Origin: Halanaerobium sp964649895
GTDB taxonomy: Bacteria > Bacillota > Halanaerobiia > Halanaerobiales > Halanaerobiaceae
Direction of reading: 5' to 3'
Assembly (NCBI GenBank): GCA_964649895.1
Contig: CAZYRX010000006.1
Coordinates: 1 to 64,000, forward strand
DNA length: 64,000 nt
Shown here: positions 55,106 to 63,182 of the stretch, in pieces
Numbering within the stretch: position 1 is the stretch's first letter
Layout of the letters: each line of letters begins with the position of its first letter
The notes under the pieces: model-generated
What the model was told of the DNA's origin: nothing
The model's database searches: none
What the model saw: only the letters and a program-made list of their open reading frames with translations
Program-made: the position numbers and the translations under genes

Positions 55106-56611
55106 ATGAAAAAATACGTACTGGTTATCGATGAAGGGACTACAGGCACCAGATCTCTAATATTTGATCATGATTTCAATATCGTCGGACAAAGCTATCA
55201 AGAATTCACACAGTATACTCCCGAAGAAAATATGGTTGAACATGATGCAGAAGAAATTTACGAAAAAAGCCTAGAAAACTGCCGTAAAGCGATGGCAGAA
55301 GCGGATATCACCGCTGAAGATATCGATTCGATTGGGATTACAAATCAGCGGGCAACCTGTGTGCTCTGGGATAAAAAGACCGGCAAACCTTTAGACAAAG
55401 CGATTGTCTGGCAGGACAGCAGAACTGCTAAAGAATGTGAAGAGCTTAAAAATAGTGAGTGGGGAGAAAAAGCAAGACAGAAAACCGGCTGGGAAATTGC
55501 CCCGGTATATTCTTCGATGATGGTCCAGTGGCTTTTAGAAAACAAGCCGGAAATAAAGGCAGAGGTTGAAAAGGGTGACATCCTATTTGGAACAATGGAT
55601 ACCTGGCTGATCTGGAAGCTGACAGGCGGCAAAAAACATGCGATCAGCTATTCTAATGCCTCAGTAACAGGCAGTTTAAATCTGGAAACAGGTGAGTGGT
55701 ATGAGGAATTTTTAGATTATCTGGGAGTACCGGTCAGCATCTATCCAGAAATAATCAATGATTCGGGAGATTTTGGCGAAACAGATCCAGAAATATTCGG
55801 GACAGCAGTACCGATCAGGGGTTCAATTGCAGATCAACATGCAGCATTATTTGCTCAAGAATGCCGTACAGCAGGAACAGCAAAGATCACAAATGGTACA
55901 GGTTCATTTGTTGATATCAATATCGGTAATCAGCTTGTTGTACCTGGTGCTGGTTTAAATACAGTGATCGCCTGGAAGCTTGGAGATACTATAACCTATG
56001 CAGTTGAAGGCTATGCAGGCACAACCGGTTCAGCTATTCAGTGGCTTAAAGAAGGTTTGGGTATTATTACAGATGCAGCAGAAACTGAAGCAATGGCGGA
56101 ATCAGTTGAAGACAGCAATGGCGTATATTTTGTACCAGCACTAACCGGATTCAATGCTCCATATTGGGATTCATTTGCCAGAGGTACGATCTTCGGTATC
56201 ACCCGCGGAACAAAAAAAGAGCACATTGTTCGAGCAACACTTGAGGCAATCGCCTTCAGGATCAAAGATATCTGTGATGTAGTTGAGAGTAAGGCAGATA
56301 TCGAGATGAAAAAGGTAAGAATCGATGGTGGAGTTTCTAAAAACAACTTCCTGGCCCAACGGATTGCAGATATTTTAAATGCCCAGGTAGGTAGACCCGG
56401 CTCGATCGAGGCCACAAGTCTTGGTGCAGCTCAAATGGCAGGACTTTATACTGGATTCTGGGAAGAAGAAGACCTGGCTAAGGCAGTTGAGATCGAGAAA
56501 ACATTCATGCCTGACCTAAGTCCTGAAGAAAGAAGAAAAGAATATTTCATCTGGAAGCGGGCAGTGGATAGAACAATAAAATGGCTTGATTTTGATCTGG
56601 AAGATATTTAA
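55106..56611 (+). CDS. FGGY-family kinase resembling glycerol kinase, substrate uncertain
   Basis: 501 aa. ATP-binding and domain motifs of the FGGY family: DEGTTGTRSLIFD at the N-terminus, ADQHAALFAQ with catalytic base D243, GTGSFVDINIG, and RVDGGVSKNNFLAQ. Overall closest to GlpK. However, two of the four residues that hold glycerol in E. coli GlpK appear changed: NQRA here (A83) where GlpK has NQRE, and APVY (V134) where GlpK has DPYF. R82 and D243 remain. A substrate other than glycerol is therefore likely. A 186-bp gap separates it from the aldolase gene, with no terminator seen. ATG after GAAGGGAG. Confidence 0.85.
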   Translation: MKKYVLVIDEGTTGTRSLIFDHDFNIVGQSYQEFTQYTPEENMVEHDAEEIYEKSLENCRKAMAEADITAEDIDSIGITNQRATCVLWDKKTGKPLDKAIVWQDSRTAKECEELKNSEWGEKARQKTGWEIAPVYSSMMVQWLLENKPEIKAEVEKGDILFGTMDTWLIWKLTGGKKHAISYSNASVTGSLNLETGEWYEEFLDYLGVPVSIYPEIINDSGDFGETDPEIFGTAVPIRGSIADQHAALFAQECRTAGTAKITNGTGSFVDINIGNQLVVPGAGLNTVIAWKLGDTITYAVEGYAGTTGSAIQWLKEGLGIITDAAETEAMAESVEDSNGVYFVPALTGFNAPYWDSFARGTIFGITRGTKKEHIVRATLEAIAFRIKDICDVVESKADIEMKKVRIDGGVSKNNFLAQRIADILNAQVGRPGSIEATSLGAAQMAGLYTGFWEEEDLAKAVEIEKTFMPDLSPEERRKEYFIWKRAVDRTIKWLDFDLEDI

Positions 56612-56634
56612 GAGCTGTTGATGGGAGGCAGAAA

Positions 56635-58359
56635 ATGATAGCTCATCTAAAGAAAGTAATTGCAGAAAATGAAAAGCTAAATAAATATAATATTAATATA
56701 GAAGAGCTTGATAATAATGTTATAAAGTTAAGTGGAATGGTTGACAGCTGGGATGATGTAGTTGACTTTGGCCATCTGGCAGCAGGTCTGGATCAGGTAA
56801 AAGGTGTAATTAATGAACTTTATACAGCAGAAAATATAAAAGAGAATATCAAAACAAAGACAAAAATAAATATAAAAAAAGATAAGGTAATCAAAAAAAC
56901 AGATGTCTTAATCGTAGGTGCAGGTATCACAGGCTCAGCAATCGCAAGAGAATTATCAAGATATGATATCGATATTACAGTAATAGAAAAAAATTCTGAT
57001 ATAGCTGAAGGTACCACAAAGGCAAACAATGGTATGGTTCATTCAGGTTATGCAGCAGCTCCTGGGAGCTTAAAAGCAGAACTCAATGTAAAAGGAAATG
57101 CAAAATACGATAAATGGGCTGAAGAATTAAAATTTGATTTTGATAGAACAGGTTCATTTGTCGTTGGATTTAACGAAGATGACAGAAAACATATTCAAGA
57201 ATACTACGAAAAGGGTATCAAAAACGGGGTTCCAGGAATTGAAATTCTAACAGGAGATCAGGCAAGAGAAATAGAAGAAAACTTATCAGAAAATGTGACA
57301 TCAGCTTTATGGACACCTACAGCAGGCTATGTAGCACCATATGAGGTAGCAATCGCACTTGCAGAAAATGCAGTAGAAAATGGAGTAGAAGTACTGCTGG
57401 ATACAGAACTAATCGCAGTCGATACCAAGACAGATAAAATCAATAAAGCTTATACCAATCAGGGCAGCATAGAATGCAGTTATTTAATCAATGCAGCAGG
57501 AGTTTACGCAGATCAGGTAGCAGAAATGGCAGGTGACAGGCAGTTTACTATCCATCCCCGCAGAGGAACCCTTATTATCTTCGATAAGAAAAAAGGAGAT
57601 GTTTTAAAAAGGGCGGTAGGGACAACACCTTCTCAGCATACAAAGGGAGGAGTTGCTCAACTCACACCTGAGGGTAATCCACTTTGGGGGCCAACTGCAG
57701 TCGAAGTAGCAGATAAAACAAATAAAGCGGTAAGTCAGGAAGATCTAGATACAATAATCAATAAGTTTACTGCCATAGTTAAAGGAATAGATAAAAAAGA
57801 CATGATAACCTGTTTTAGTGGAGTCAGAGCAGCAAACTACAAAGAAGATTTCGTAATCGAAGCATCTGAAAAGATAAGCGGCTTGATCCAGGCTGCAGCT
57901 ATCCAGTCACCAGGTCTTGCATCATCCCCGGCTATTGCCGAAAAAATAGTAGAAATATTTTTGCATGAAGAAAAAAGATTGAAACTCCTTGATCAGGAGA
58001 TAAAAGAAAAAGAAGACTTTCAGGCAGTAAGGGTGGTAAATAAGCCGTTTCATCAGTGCAGCAGGGAGGAAAAAGCAGAACTCCTGGCTGAAGATCCAGC
58101 TTATGGCCATGTGATCTGCCGCTGTGAAAATGTGACAGAAGCAGAAATAGTAAGGGCGGTTCACGGGAAAATCCCAGCCAGAACAATGGATGCAGTAAAA
58201 CGGAGGACAAGAGCCGGTATGGGCCGCTGTCAGAGCGGTTTCTGTGGACCCAGAGTTGTAAAAATACTGGCCAGAGAGCTGGACACCGAGGTTAAAAAGG
58301 TCAGCAAAAAAGGAGAAGGTTCGAATATAGTAAAATATAAAATAAAAGAACTGCTCTAA
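56635..58359 (+). CDS. BON-DAO-BFD fusion: FAD-dependent polyol-phosphate dehydrogenase
   Basis: 574 aa. Residues about 8-62 form a BON-like domain (NNVIKLSGMVDSWDDV ... VKGVINEL). From 90 on is a GlpA/LhgO-type DAO flavoprotein: VLIVGAGITGSAIAREL, EGTTKANNGMVHSGY, and an FAD C-terminal strand with SPGLASSPAIAEKI. At about 480-535 a BFD-like [2Fe-2S] domain has VICRCENVTEAEIV and GMGRCQSGFCGP, with its four cysteines present. It should oxidise glycerol-3-phosphate or a similar compound and pass electrons through the cluster. It follows the kinase by 23 bp, so kinase product to dehydrogenase is the expected order. The N-terminal BON fusion is odd for this family. ATG after GGGAGG. Confidence 0.88.
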   Translation: MIAHLKKVIAENEKLNKYNINIEELDNNVIKLSGMVDSWDDVVDFGHLAAGLDQVKGVINELYTAENIKENIKTKTKINIKKDKVIKKTDVLIVGAGITGSAIARELSRYDIDITVIEKNSDIAEGTTKANNGMVHSGYAAAPGSLKAELNVKGNAKYDKWAEELKFDFDRTGSFVVGFNEDDRKHIQEYYEKGIKNGVPGIEILTGDQAREIEENLSENVTSALWTPTAGYVAPYEVAIALAENAVENGVEVLLDTELIAVDTKTDKINKAYTNQGSIECSYLINAAGVYADQVAEMAGDRQFTIHPRRGTLIIFDKKKGDVLKRAVGTTPSQHTKGGVAQLTPEGNPLWGPTAVEVADKTNKAVSQEDLDTIINKFTAIVKGIDKKDMITCFSGVRAANYKEDFVIEASEKISGLIQAAAIQSPGLASSPAIAEKIVEIFLHEEKRLKLLDQEIKEKEDFQAVRVVNKPFHQCSREEKAELLAEDPAYGHVICRCENVTEAEIVRAVHGKIPARTMDAVKRRTRAGMGRCQSGFCGPRVVKILARELDTEVKKVSKKGEGSNIVKYKIKELL

Positions 58360-58384
58360 CTCTTGTTGATTGTTGAAAATTGTT

Positions 58385-58438
58385 GGTACCAGGTACCTTA
58401 ACCATGATTAAGGTACCTGGTACCTTTATTTTTACTTA
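58385..58438. repeat. Inverted REP doublet acting as operon terminator
   Basis: GGTACCAGGTACC, core TTAACCATGATTAA (one mismatch), GGTACCTGGTACC (58385-58424), then TTTATTTTTA. It closes the 50.8-58.4 kb operon. AATTGTTGATTGTTG-like sequence before it resembles the flanks of the other copies. Confidence 0.8.
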
Positions 58439-58556
58439 TATTTTTACAAAAAAACACAAATTTAAACAAAAAAAGAGGATTTTTTTATCTATTAAGGAAT
58501 ATTAGTTATAAGATTTATTAATATGAAAAAATTATGGCGGTAAAGGGGCCGAAATT

Positions 58557-59798
58557 ATGATAAGAAATTTAAATACTCATCCTGAAAATGAAATAATTGA
58601 TGAAAGATATATAAATGCGATTTTAAAAGCAATCCCTGAAATAATTATTTTGTTAGATGAAAAGGGTAACTATTTGGATATATTATCTTCTGACCCTGAT
58701 GATTTAGTTGATAAAAAAGAAAATCTTATCGGCAAAAACGTTAAAGATTTTCTCCCAGAAAAAGTGGCCAGTAAATTTATCAATTACTGTGGGAGCTGTT
58801 TTGAAGATAAAGAGCTGCAGAACTTTGATTATGCTTTAGATATCAATGGAAAGAAAAAGTATTTTGAGGTATATTTTTCTCCAGTTAAATCTTCAGATAA
58901 AATGGACAGATTGATCCTGGCATCGATCAGAAATATAACCGAATTAAAAGAAACCGAAAAGGCTCTTAAAGAACAGCAGGCATATTTTGAGCAGTTATTT
59001 AACAACTCTACTGAGGCAATAGTTCTGCTGGATAATAATCATCGCGTGATTAAGGTTAATCAGAAATTTGAATCTCTTTTTGGCTTTAAACAAAAAGAAC
59101 TGCTCGGCCGTAATCTTGATAATTTCATCATACCAGATCAAGCTTTAGAAAAAGGAAGAGCTTTTACAGAAGCGGTTAAAAATGGTAAAAAAATTAAAGG
59201 AGAAGGAGTCCGGAAAAACAGAGCTGGCGAAAAAATTCATGTATTCCTGCAGGGGTTCCCGATTGAGCTTGCAAATGGTCAAGCAGGTATTTATGCCCTC
59301 TATAATGATATTAGTGAAAGAAAGCAGAAGGAAGAGAAGATAAAGTATCTTTCTTTTCATGATAAATTGACAGAACTTTATAATCGCCGCTATTTTGAGA
59401 ATGAAATGGAACGATTAAATCAATCTAGAAAATTACCGATCTCAATTATTATTGGTGATTTGGATAATCTCAAATATATTAATGATAATTTTGGTCATAA
59501 AAAAGGAGACCAATATATTAAAAAAGCAGCAGAGCTAATAAGCGATAATTTTAGAGAAGAGGATATAACCGCTAGAATTGGTGGAGATGAATTTGCAGTA
59601 CTGCTGCCGGAAACAGATTATGATACTGCATTAGAAATATGTGGACGAATTAAAAGCAGTTTTAAGAACTGCAGCAAATTTATAAATCTTGATATTTCTC
59701 TTGGCTGTGCGGCCAAGAATAAATTTTCTGAGGATTTAGAAGCGGTATTTATTGAAGCAGATAAGAGAATGTATCAGGAAAAAAAGAGTAAATATTAA
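58557..59798 (+). CDS. PAS-PAS-GGDEF diguanylate cyclase
   Basis: 413 aa, cytoplasmic. PAS at about 18-130 (IPEIIILLDEKGNYLDI), PAS at about 140-258 (STEAIVLLDNNHRVIKVNQ, YNDISERKQ), GGDEF at about 265-413 with intact RIGGDEF and an I-site REED five residues before it. It should make cyclic-di-GMP with product inhibition. Monocistronic, between REP and hairpin terminators. The ribosome-binding site is weak (AAAGGGG about 9 nt before the ATG at 58557). Confidence 0.9.
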   Translation: MIRNLNTHPENEIIDERYINAILKAIPEIIILLDEKGNYLDILSSDPDDLVDKKENLIGKNVKDFLPEKVASKFINYCGSCFEDKELQNFDYALDINGKKKYFEVYFSPVKSSDKMDRLILASIRNITELKETEKALKEQQAYFEQLFNNSTEAIVLLDNNHRVIKVNQKFESLFGFKQKELLGRNLDNFIIPDQALEKGRAFTEAVKNGKKIKGEGVRKNRAGEKIHVFLQGFPIELANGQAGIYALYNDISERKQKEEKIKYLSFHDKLTELYNRRYFENEMERLNQSRKLPISIIIGDLDNLKYINDNFGHKKGDQYIKKAAELISDNFREEDITARIGGDEFAVLLPETDYDTALEICGRIKSSFKNCSKFINLDISLGCAAKNKFSEDLEAVFIEADKRMYQEKKSKY

Positions 59799-59823
59799 AT
59801 TATATAACATATTATATGAATTC

Positions 59824-59863
59824 TACCGGATATCCTGAGTAAGATTGGGAATCCGGTATTACT
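59824..59863 (+). terminator. Terminator-like hairpin after the diguanylate cyclase gene
   Basis: TACCGGAT (59824-59831) pairs with ATCCGGTA (59851-59858); the T-tract is poor. The rest of the gap to 60085 shows no gene. Confidence 0.5.
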
Positions 59864-60085
59864 ATTTCTAGTTTAATATATATTTTTAAAATCAAGTAAT
59901 AAGCTCAAAAATCTAGATAACAGGCTTTAAGTTTTGCTCATCAAGCCTCAACCCTCCTGATGATTATTATAGCGGCTTAATAAAATAGTGTAGAACACGA
60001 TAATAATCAATAGAATAATGTATAAAATAATCTAATAAGAAATTCTATAATTCAAATTACCAGGAGATTTTGCAGGGGGGATGAA

Positions 60086-62161
60086 ATGTTTAAATTATTT
60101 AGAAATTTAAAGTTGGGGTTAAAAATTGGTGGAGGCTTTACTATTTTAATTATTATTACAGCAGTTATGGCATATGTAGGCTATGATGGGCTTAATAATA
60201 TTGATCATGATATTCAGATAGCAAATGATGCGGCTGGTTTTGCAGAAAAATCTCTGGAAATCAGGCAGAACGAAAAGGACTTTATGCTTCAGCAAGAAGA
60301 AGAGTACATTAATAATATTAATCTGATGATTGATGAGCTGACTGCAGATAGTGAGCAGACAAAAGAAATGATGCTCGATCAGGCTGATAAGGATAGAATT
60401 AATGAGATGCAGAGTCTGGCAGAAGAATATAAAGAGGCTGCAAATCAGTATGCGAATTCACTTTTTCAGCAGAATGTATTAAGGGGAGAATTCACTGAAG
60501 CAGAAAGTAATTTAACCTTACAGGTAGAGAGCATAAAAGAAGTTCAGAGTGCTGAATTTGACAGTCTGCTGATGCGCTTTAATACTTCATTTAATGCTGA
60601 GGCTCAGATGAATTCACTTGAAGAAAAGCTCGAAGCACTGATGAAAGCAAATACTTTGATTCAGCAGATTGAAGAGGTGGGTATTCAGGAAAGGAATTAT
60701 ATCATTAATTTAGCAGATGAAGAGCTGCAGGAACAGTATGCTGAGAGAACCTTAAGCGCTTTTAGCACAGCTCAGGAGACAGCTGAAGAATTTAAAAATC
60801 TATTTACTGAAGAATATAATATTCTTGCAGTTGAAAATATTATCGAGGATCTAGAAAGTACAGAAGGAAAATTTAAGCAGATTCATCAAGTTGAGCTTGT
60901 TAAAGATGAAAATAAGCTGCTGATGGAAAATAAGGCTGAGGCACTGATGGCCCAGGCTAATCATCTGCAGGAACTTCAGCTTGAAGAGATGAATAATGAA
61001 CAGGCTGCAGCACTCAGAAATTTAATTACAGCTTTAATAGCAGCGGTAATAATTGGTGCTCTAATAGCTTTTCTTATTACCAGAAGTATTGTTAAGCCTG
61101 TTAAAGAAGGGGTCAAATTTGCAGAAGAAATTGCACAGGGTAATTTAAAGGCAGAAAAAATTGATCTTAAGAGTAATGATGAGATCGGCGTGCTGGCCAA
61201 GGCTTTAAATAATATGCAGGACAGTTTACGTGAGGTTATCAGTAATGCTGCAGACATAGCAGATAATTTAGCTGCTTCAAGTCAAGAACTATCAGCTTCT
61301 GGAGAAGAAGTTGCAGCAGCAGCCCAGCAGGTTGGAGATTCTATTCAGCAGGTTGCTTCTGGAGCAGAGGAACAGTCAGCTCAGGTTGAAGAAACAAGCA
61401 GCAAAATTAGTGATCTAATAAATCAAATTAACGATGTTTCAGATATGTCAGCAAAAATGAATGATCAGGCTGATGATGTAATGCATAACATAGAAGAGGG
61501 AAATTCATCAATTAATAATTCGATTGGCAAAATAGAAAATGTCAAAGATAATTCTAATGATGTTTCAAAGACTATCGGTAATCTAGGAGGTTTGTCAGAC
61601 AAGATCGGCGAGATTGTTAAGATGATCAATGATATTGCTGCCCAGACAAATTTGCTTGCCTTAAATGCTGCGATCGAAGCAGCTAGAGCAGGAGAAGCAG
61701 GAAGAGGATTTTCGGTAGTTGCTGATGAGATCAGACAGCTGGCAGAAGAATCGGAAGATGCCACAAATCAGATCGGAGGTCTTGTTAAAGAAATACAAAA
61801 CGGTGTCGGTAATGCCGTAAACAAGATGGATGAGACAGAAACAGTTGTTGATGAGAGTGTTGCAGCAATTGAAACAACAGGTAAATCTTTTAAGCAGATC
61901 AATGGTGCTGCACTGACACTGAGTGATTTAATAGAAAAAATTAGCAGCAGGTCTGCAGAAGTCAGGGGAAATAGTCAGGAAGTAGAATCTGCTATAGAGC
62001 AGATTGCTTCAGTTAGTGAAGAAGCTGCAAGTAACTCAGAAGAGGTAGCAGCTGCTGGAGAAGAACAGAGTGCTTCTACAGAAGAAATAGTAAATGCTGC
62101 AGAAGAGTTATCAGCAATGGCAGCTAAACTGACATCTATAGTTGCGGAGTTTGAGATATAA
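60086..62161 (+). CDS. Methyl-accepting chemotaxis protein
   Basis: 691 aa. Membrane segments at about 16-34 and 312-333 frame an all-helical ligand domain of about 275 residues with RQNEKDFMLQQEEEYI and QERNYIINLADEEL, like the helical bimodular (HBM) domain. HAMP at about 334-386, then a cytoplasmic methyl-accepting domain with the tip EIVKMINDIAAQTNLLALNA-IEAARAGEAGRGF and glutamine/glutamate methylation pairs (ASGAEEQSAQVEETSS). The ligand is not known; HBM receptors often detect organic acids. ATG at 60086 after GGGGGG. No che genes nearby. Confidence 0.95.
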   Translation: MFKLFRNLKLGLKIGGGFTILIIITAVMAYVGYDGLNNIDHDIQIANDAAGFAEKSLEIRQNEKDFMLQQEEEYINNINLMIDELTADSEQTKEMMLDQADKDRINEMQSLAEEYKEAANQYANSLFQQNVLRGEFTEAESNLTLQVESIKEVQSAEFDSLLMRFNTSFNAEAQMNSLEEKLEALMKANTLIQQIEEVGIQERNYIINLADEELQEQYAERTLSAFSTAQETAEEFKNLFTEEYNILAVENIIEDLESTEGKFKQIHQVELVKDENKLLMENKAEALMAQANHLQELQLEEMNNEQAAALRNLITALIAAVIIGALIAFLITRSIVKPVKEGVKFAEEIAQGNLKAEKIDLKSNDEIGVLAKALNNMQDSLREVISNAADIADNLAASSQELSASGEEVAAAAQQVGDSIQQVASGAEEQSAQVEETSSKISDLINQINDVSDMSAKMNDQADDVMHNIEEGNSSINNSIGKIENVKDNSNDVSKTIGNLGGLSDKIGEIVKMINDIAAQTNLLALNAAIEAARAGEAGRGFSVVADEIRQLAEESEDATNQIGGLVKEIQNGVGNAVNKMDETETVVDESVAAIETTGKSFKQINGAALTLSDLIEKISSRSAEVRGNSQEVESAIEQIASVSEEAASNSEEVAAAGEEQSASTEEIVNAAEELSAMAAKLTSIVAEFEI

Positions 62162-62190
62162 TTTAAGCTAAAACTTTGCTGAAAAATATA

Positions 62191-62232
62191 AACACCGGAG
62201 ACCATTAATAGCTGATGGTTTTCGGTGTTTTT
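62191..62232. terminator. Terminator between chemoreceptor and toxin-antitoxin genes
   Basis: AACACCG and ACCAT pair with ATGGT and CGGTGTT, followed by TTTTG on the plus strand. It lies between convergent genes. Confidence 0.7.
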
Positions 62233-62270
62233 GCATACTAACTGGATGAGTATACAGAAGAAGCATAGAT

Positions 62271-62585
62271 CTAAATTAGATCCTGTTTTTTTAAGACATC
62301 AACTCTTCTTTTGGTTTCTAAATAAATATTCTGTTTACTGCCAATAATAATTATCAAGCATACTTTATTATCTTCTAAAATCTTAAAAATAGCTCGATAT
62401 TGTCCGTCATTTAGTGAAAATTTAAAACTTCTTAGTCCTTTTAATGTTCCAGAAAGCGATTTGCTTTTGGAAATTGGATTTGATTCTAAAGAAATAATTT
62501 TTTTAACAGCTTTCTCTTTTTGATGCTTAAGATTATTTAGGTCAACTTTTACAGATTTGGTAATTTCAATTGTATAATCAGTCAT
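62271..62585 (-). CDS. RelE/ParE-type toxin
   Basis: 104 aa. Pattern of the RelE superfamily: an N-terminal strand and helix with SVKVDLNNLKHQKEKAVKKI, then LSGTLKGLRSFKFSLNDGQYRAIFKI, a central RAIF strand, and IIIIGSKQNIYL near the end. Probable mRNA-cleaving ribosome-dependent or gyrase-directed toxin; which one cannot be told. The ATG at 62585 overlaps the antitoxin stop by 8 nt, so translation is coupled and the antitoxin is made first. Confidence 0.8.
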   Translation of the reverse strand: MTDYTIEITKSVKVDLNNLKHQKEKAVKKIISLESNPISKSKSLSGTLKGLRSFKFSLNDGQYRAIFKILEDNKVCLIIIIGSKQNIYLETKRRVDVLKKQDLI

Positions 62586-62832
62586 CTAGATTAATCCCTT
62601 CTTCTACAGCAAAGTCTCTTAGATTTTGAGTATTCCCTTTTTTATATTCTTTTTCTGCATAGACAGTTAACTCTACCAGAGGGTCCTCAATAACTCGGGT
62701 TAACTCTACTTTTCCCGGGCTTAAATTCATATATAGGAAATCACCTGATTCAATATCCGCTGCTTTACGAGCTTCTTTAGGAATTGTGATTCTTCCTCGT
62801 GAATCTACTTTTACTACTAATTTATCACTCAT
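62578..62832 (-). CDS. AbrB/MazE-type antitoxin
   Basis: 84 aa. N-terminal SpoVT/AbrB swapped-hairpin domain: VVKVDSRGRITIPKEARKAADIESGDFLYM. The C-terminal acidic tail (EEGINLDD) probably wraps the toxin. The start is ATG at 62832, preceded by AAAGGTGG; the longer frame from 62868 lacks a site and would read through the operator palindrome. It should repress its own promoter alone or with the toxin. AbrB antitoxin with RelE-like toxin is a recognised mixed pair. Confidence 0.82.
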   Translation of the reverse strand: MSDKLVVKVDSRGRITIPKEARKAADIESGDFLYMNLSPGKVELTRVIEDPLVELTVYAEKEYKKGNTQNLRDFAVEEGINLDD

Positions 62833-62852
62833 TTTATCACCACCTTTAATTC

Positions 62853-62869
62853 TGTGGGTTCTACCCACA
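62853..62869. promoter_or_regulatory. Operator palindrome of the toxin-antitoxin operon
   Basis: TGTGGGT, spacer TCT, ACCCACA: perfect 7-bp arms, immediately downstream of the -10 and 21 nt before the antitoxin start. GC-rich within an AT-rich leader. Binding by the AbrB-type antitoxin is inferred. Confidence 0.65.
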
Positions 62870-62874
62870 CATAT

Positions 62875-62903
62875 ATTATATTATAGCTTTAAATTTAAAG
62901 CAA
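62875..62903 (-). promoter_or_regulatory. Promoter of the toxin-antitoxin operon
   Basis: Minus strand: TTGCTT (62903-62898), 17-nt spacer, TATAAT (62880-62875), with the operator just downstream. Confidence 0.6.
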
Positions 62904-62991
62904 ATAATTATTAATGTTGATCTTTTTTTGTCTGGGAAGTGAAAAAACATGGATGGGGTGATTTCTCACAAAAAGTTCTAAAAATATAATC

Positions 62992-63003
62992 CCTGTATAC
63001 AGG
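62992..63003. repeat. 12-bp palindrome CCTGTATACAGG
   Basis: Perfect palindrome about 180 nt before the glutamate synthase gene; could be a regulator site. The remaining leader (62904-63182) shows no gene and no clear promoter. Confidence 0.4.
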
Positions 63004-63102
63004 TATAGAAATAGCAGCATCTATTTACAGTTAAACACTTTCTATCTATACTATAGAGTACACCTAGACAGCTTCTGGGTGGAAAACCTGTAGATTTCTG
63101 TA

Positions 63103-63135
63103 GTAATCTGTTGGTACCTGGTACCTACAGATTAC
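63103..63135. repeat. REP-like palindrome before the glutamate synthase gene
   Basis: GTAATCTGTTGGTACC, central T, GGTACCTACAGATTAC: 16-bp arms with one mismatch. It lies 48 nt before the start codon and is the last family member in the window. Confidence 0.75.
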
Positions 63136-63182
63136 TGCAAATAACTACAAAAACCAATCTTAGGAGAGAAGGATGATTTATT

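Noticed and set aside
55106..56611. Plain glycerol kinase glpK
   Set aside because: Two of the glycerol-contact residues are changed, so the symbol is withheld.
2052..63135. CRISPR array
   Set aside because: The GGTACC palindromes are scattered over 60 kb, with irregular spacing and no spacers of constant length; no cas gene is present.
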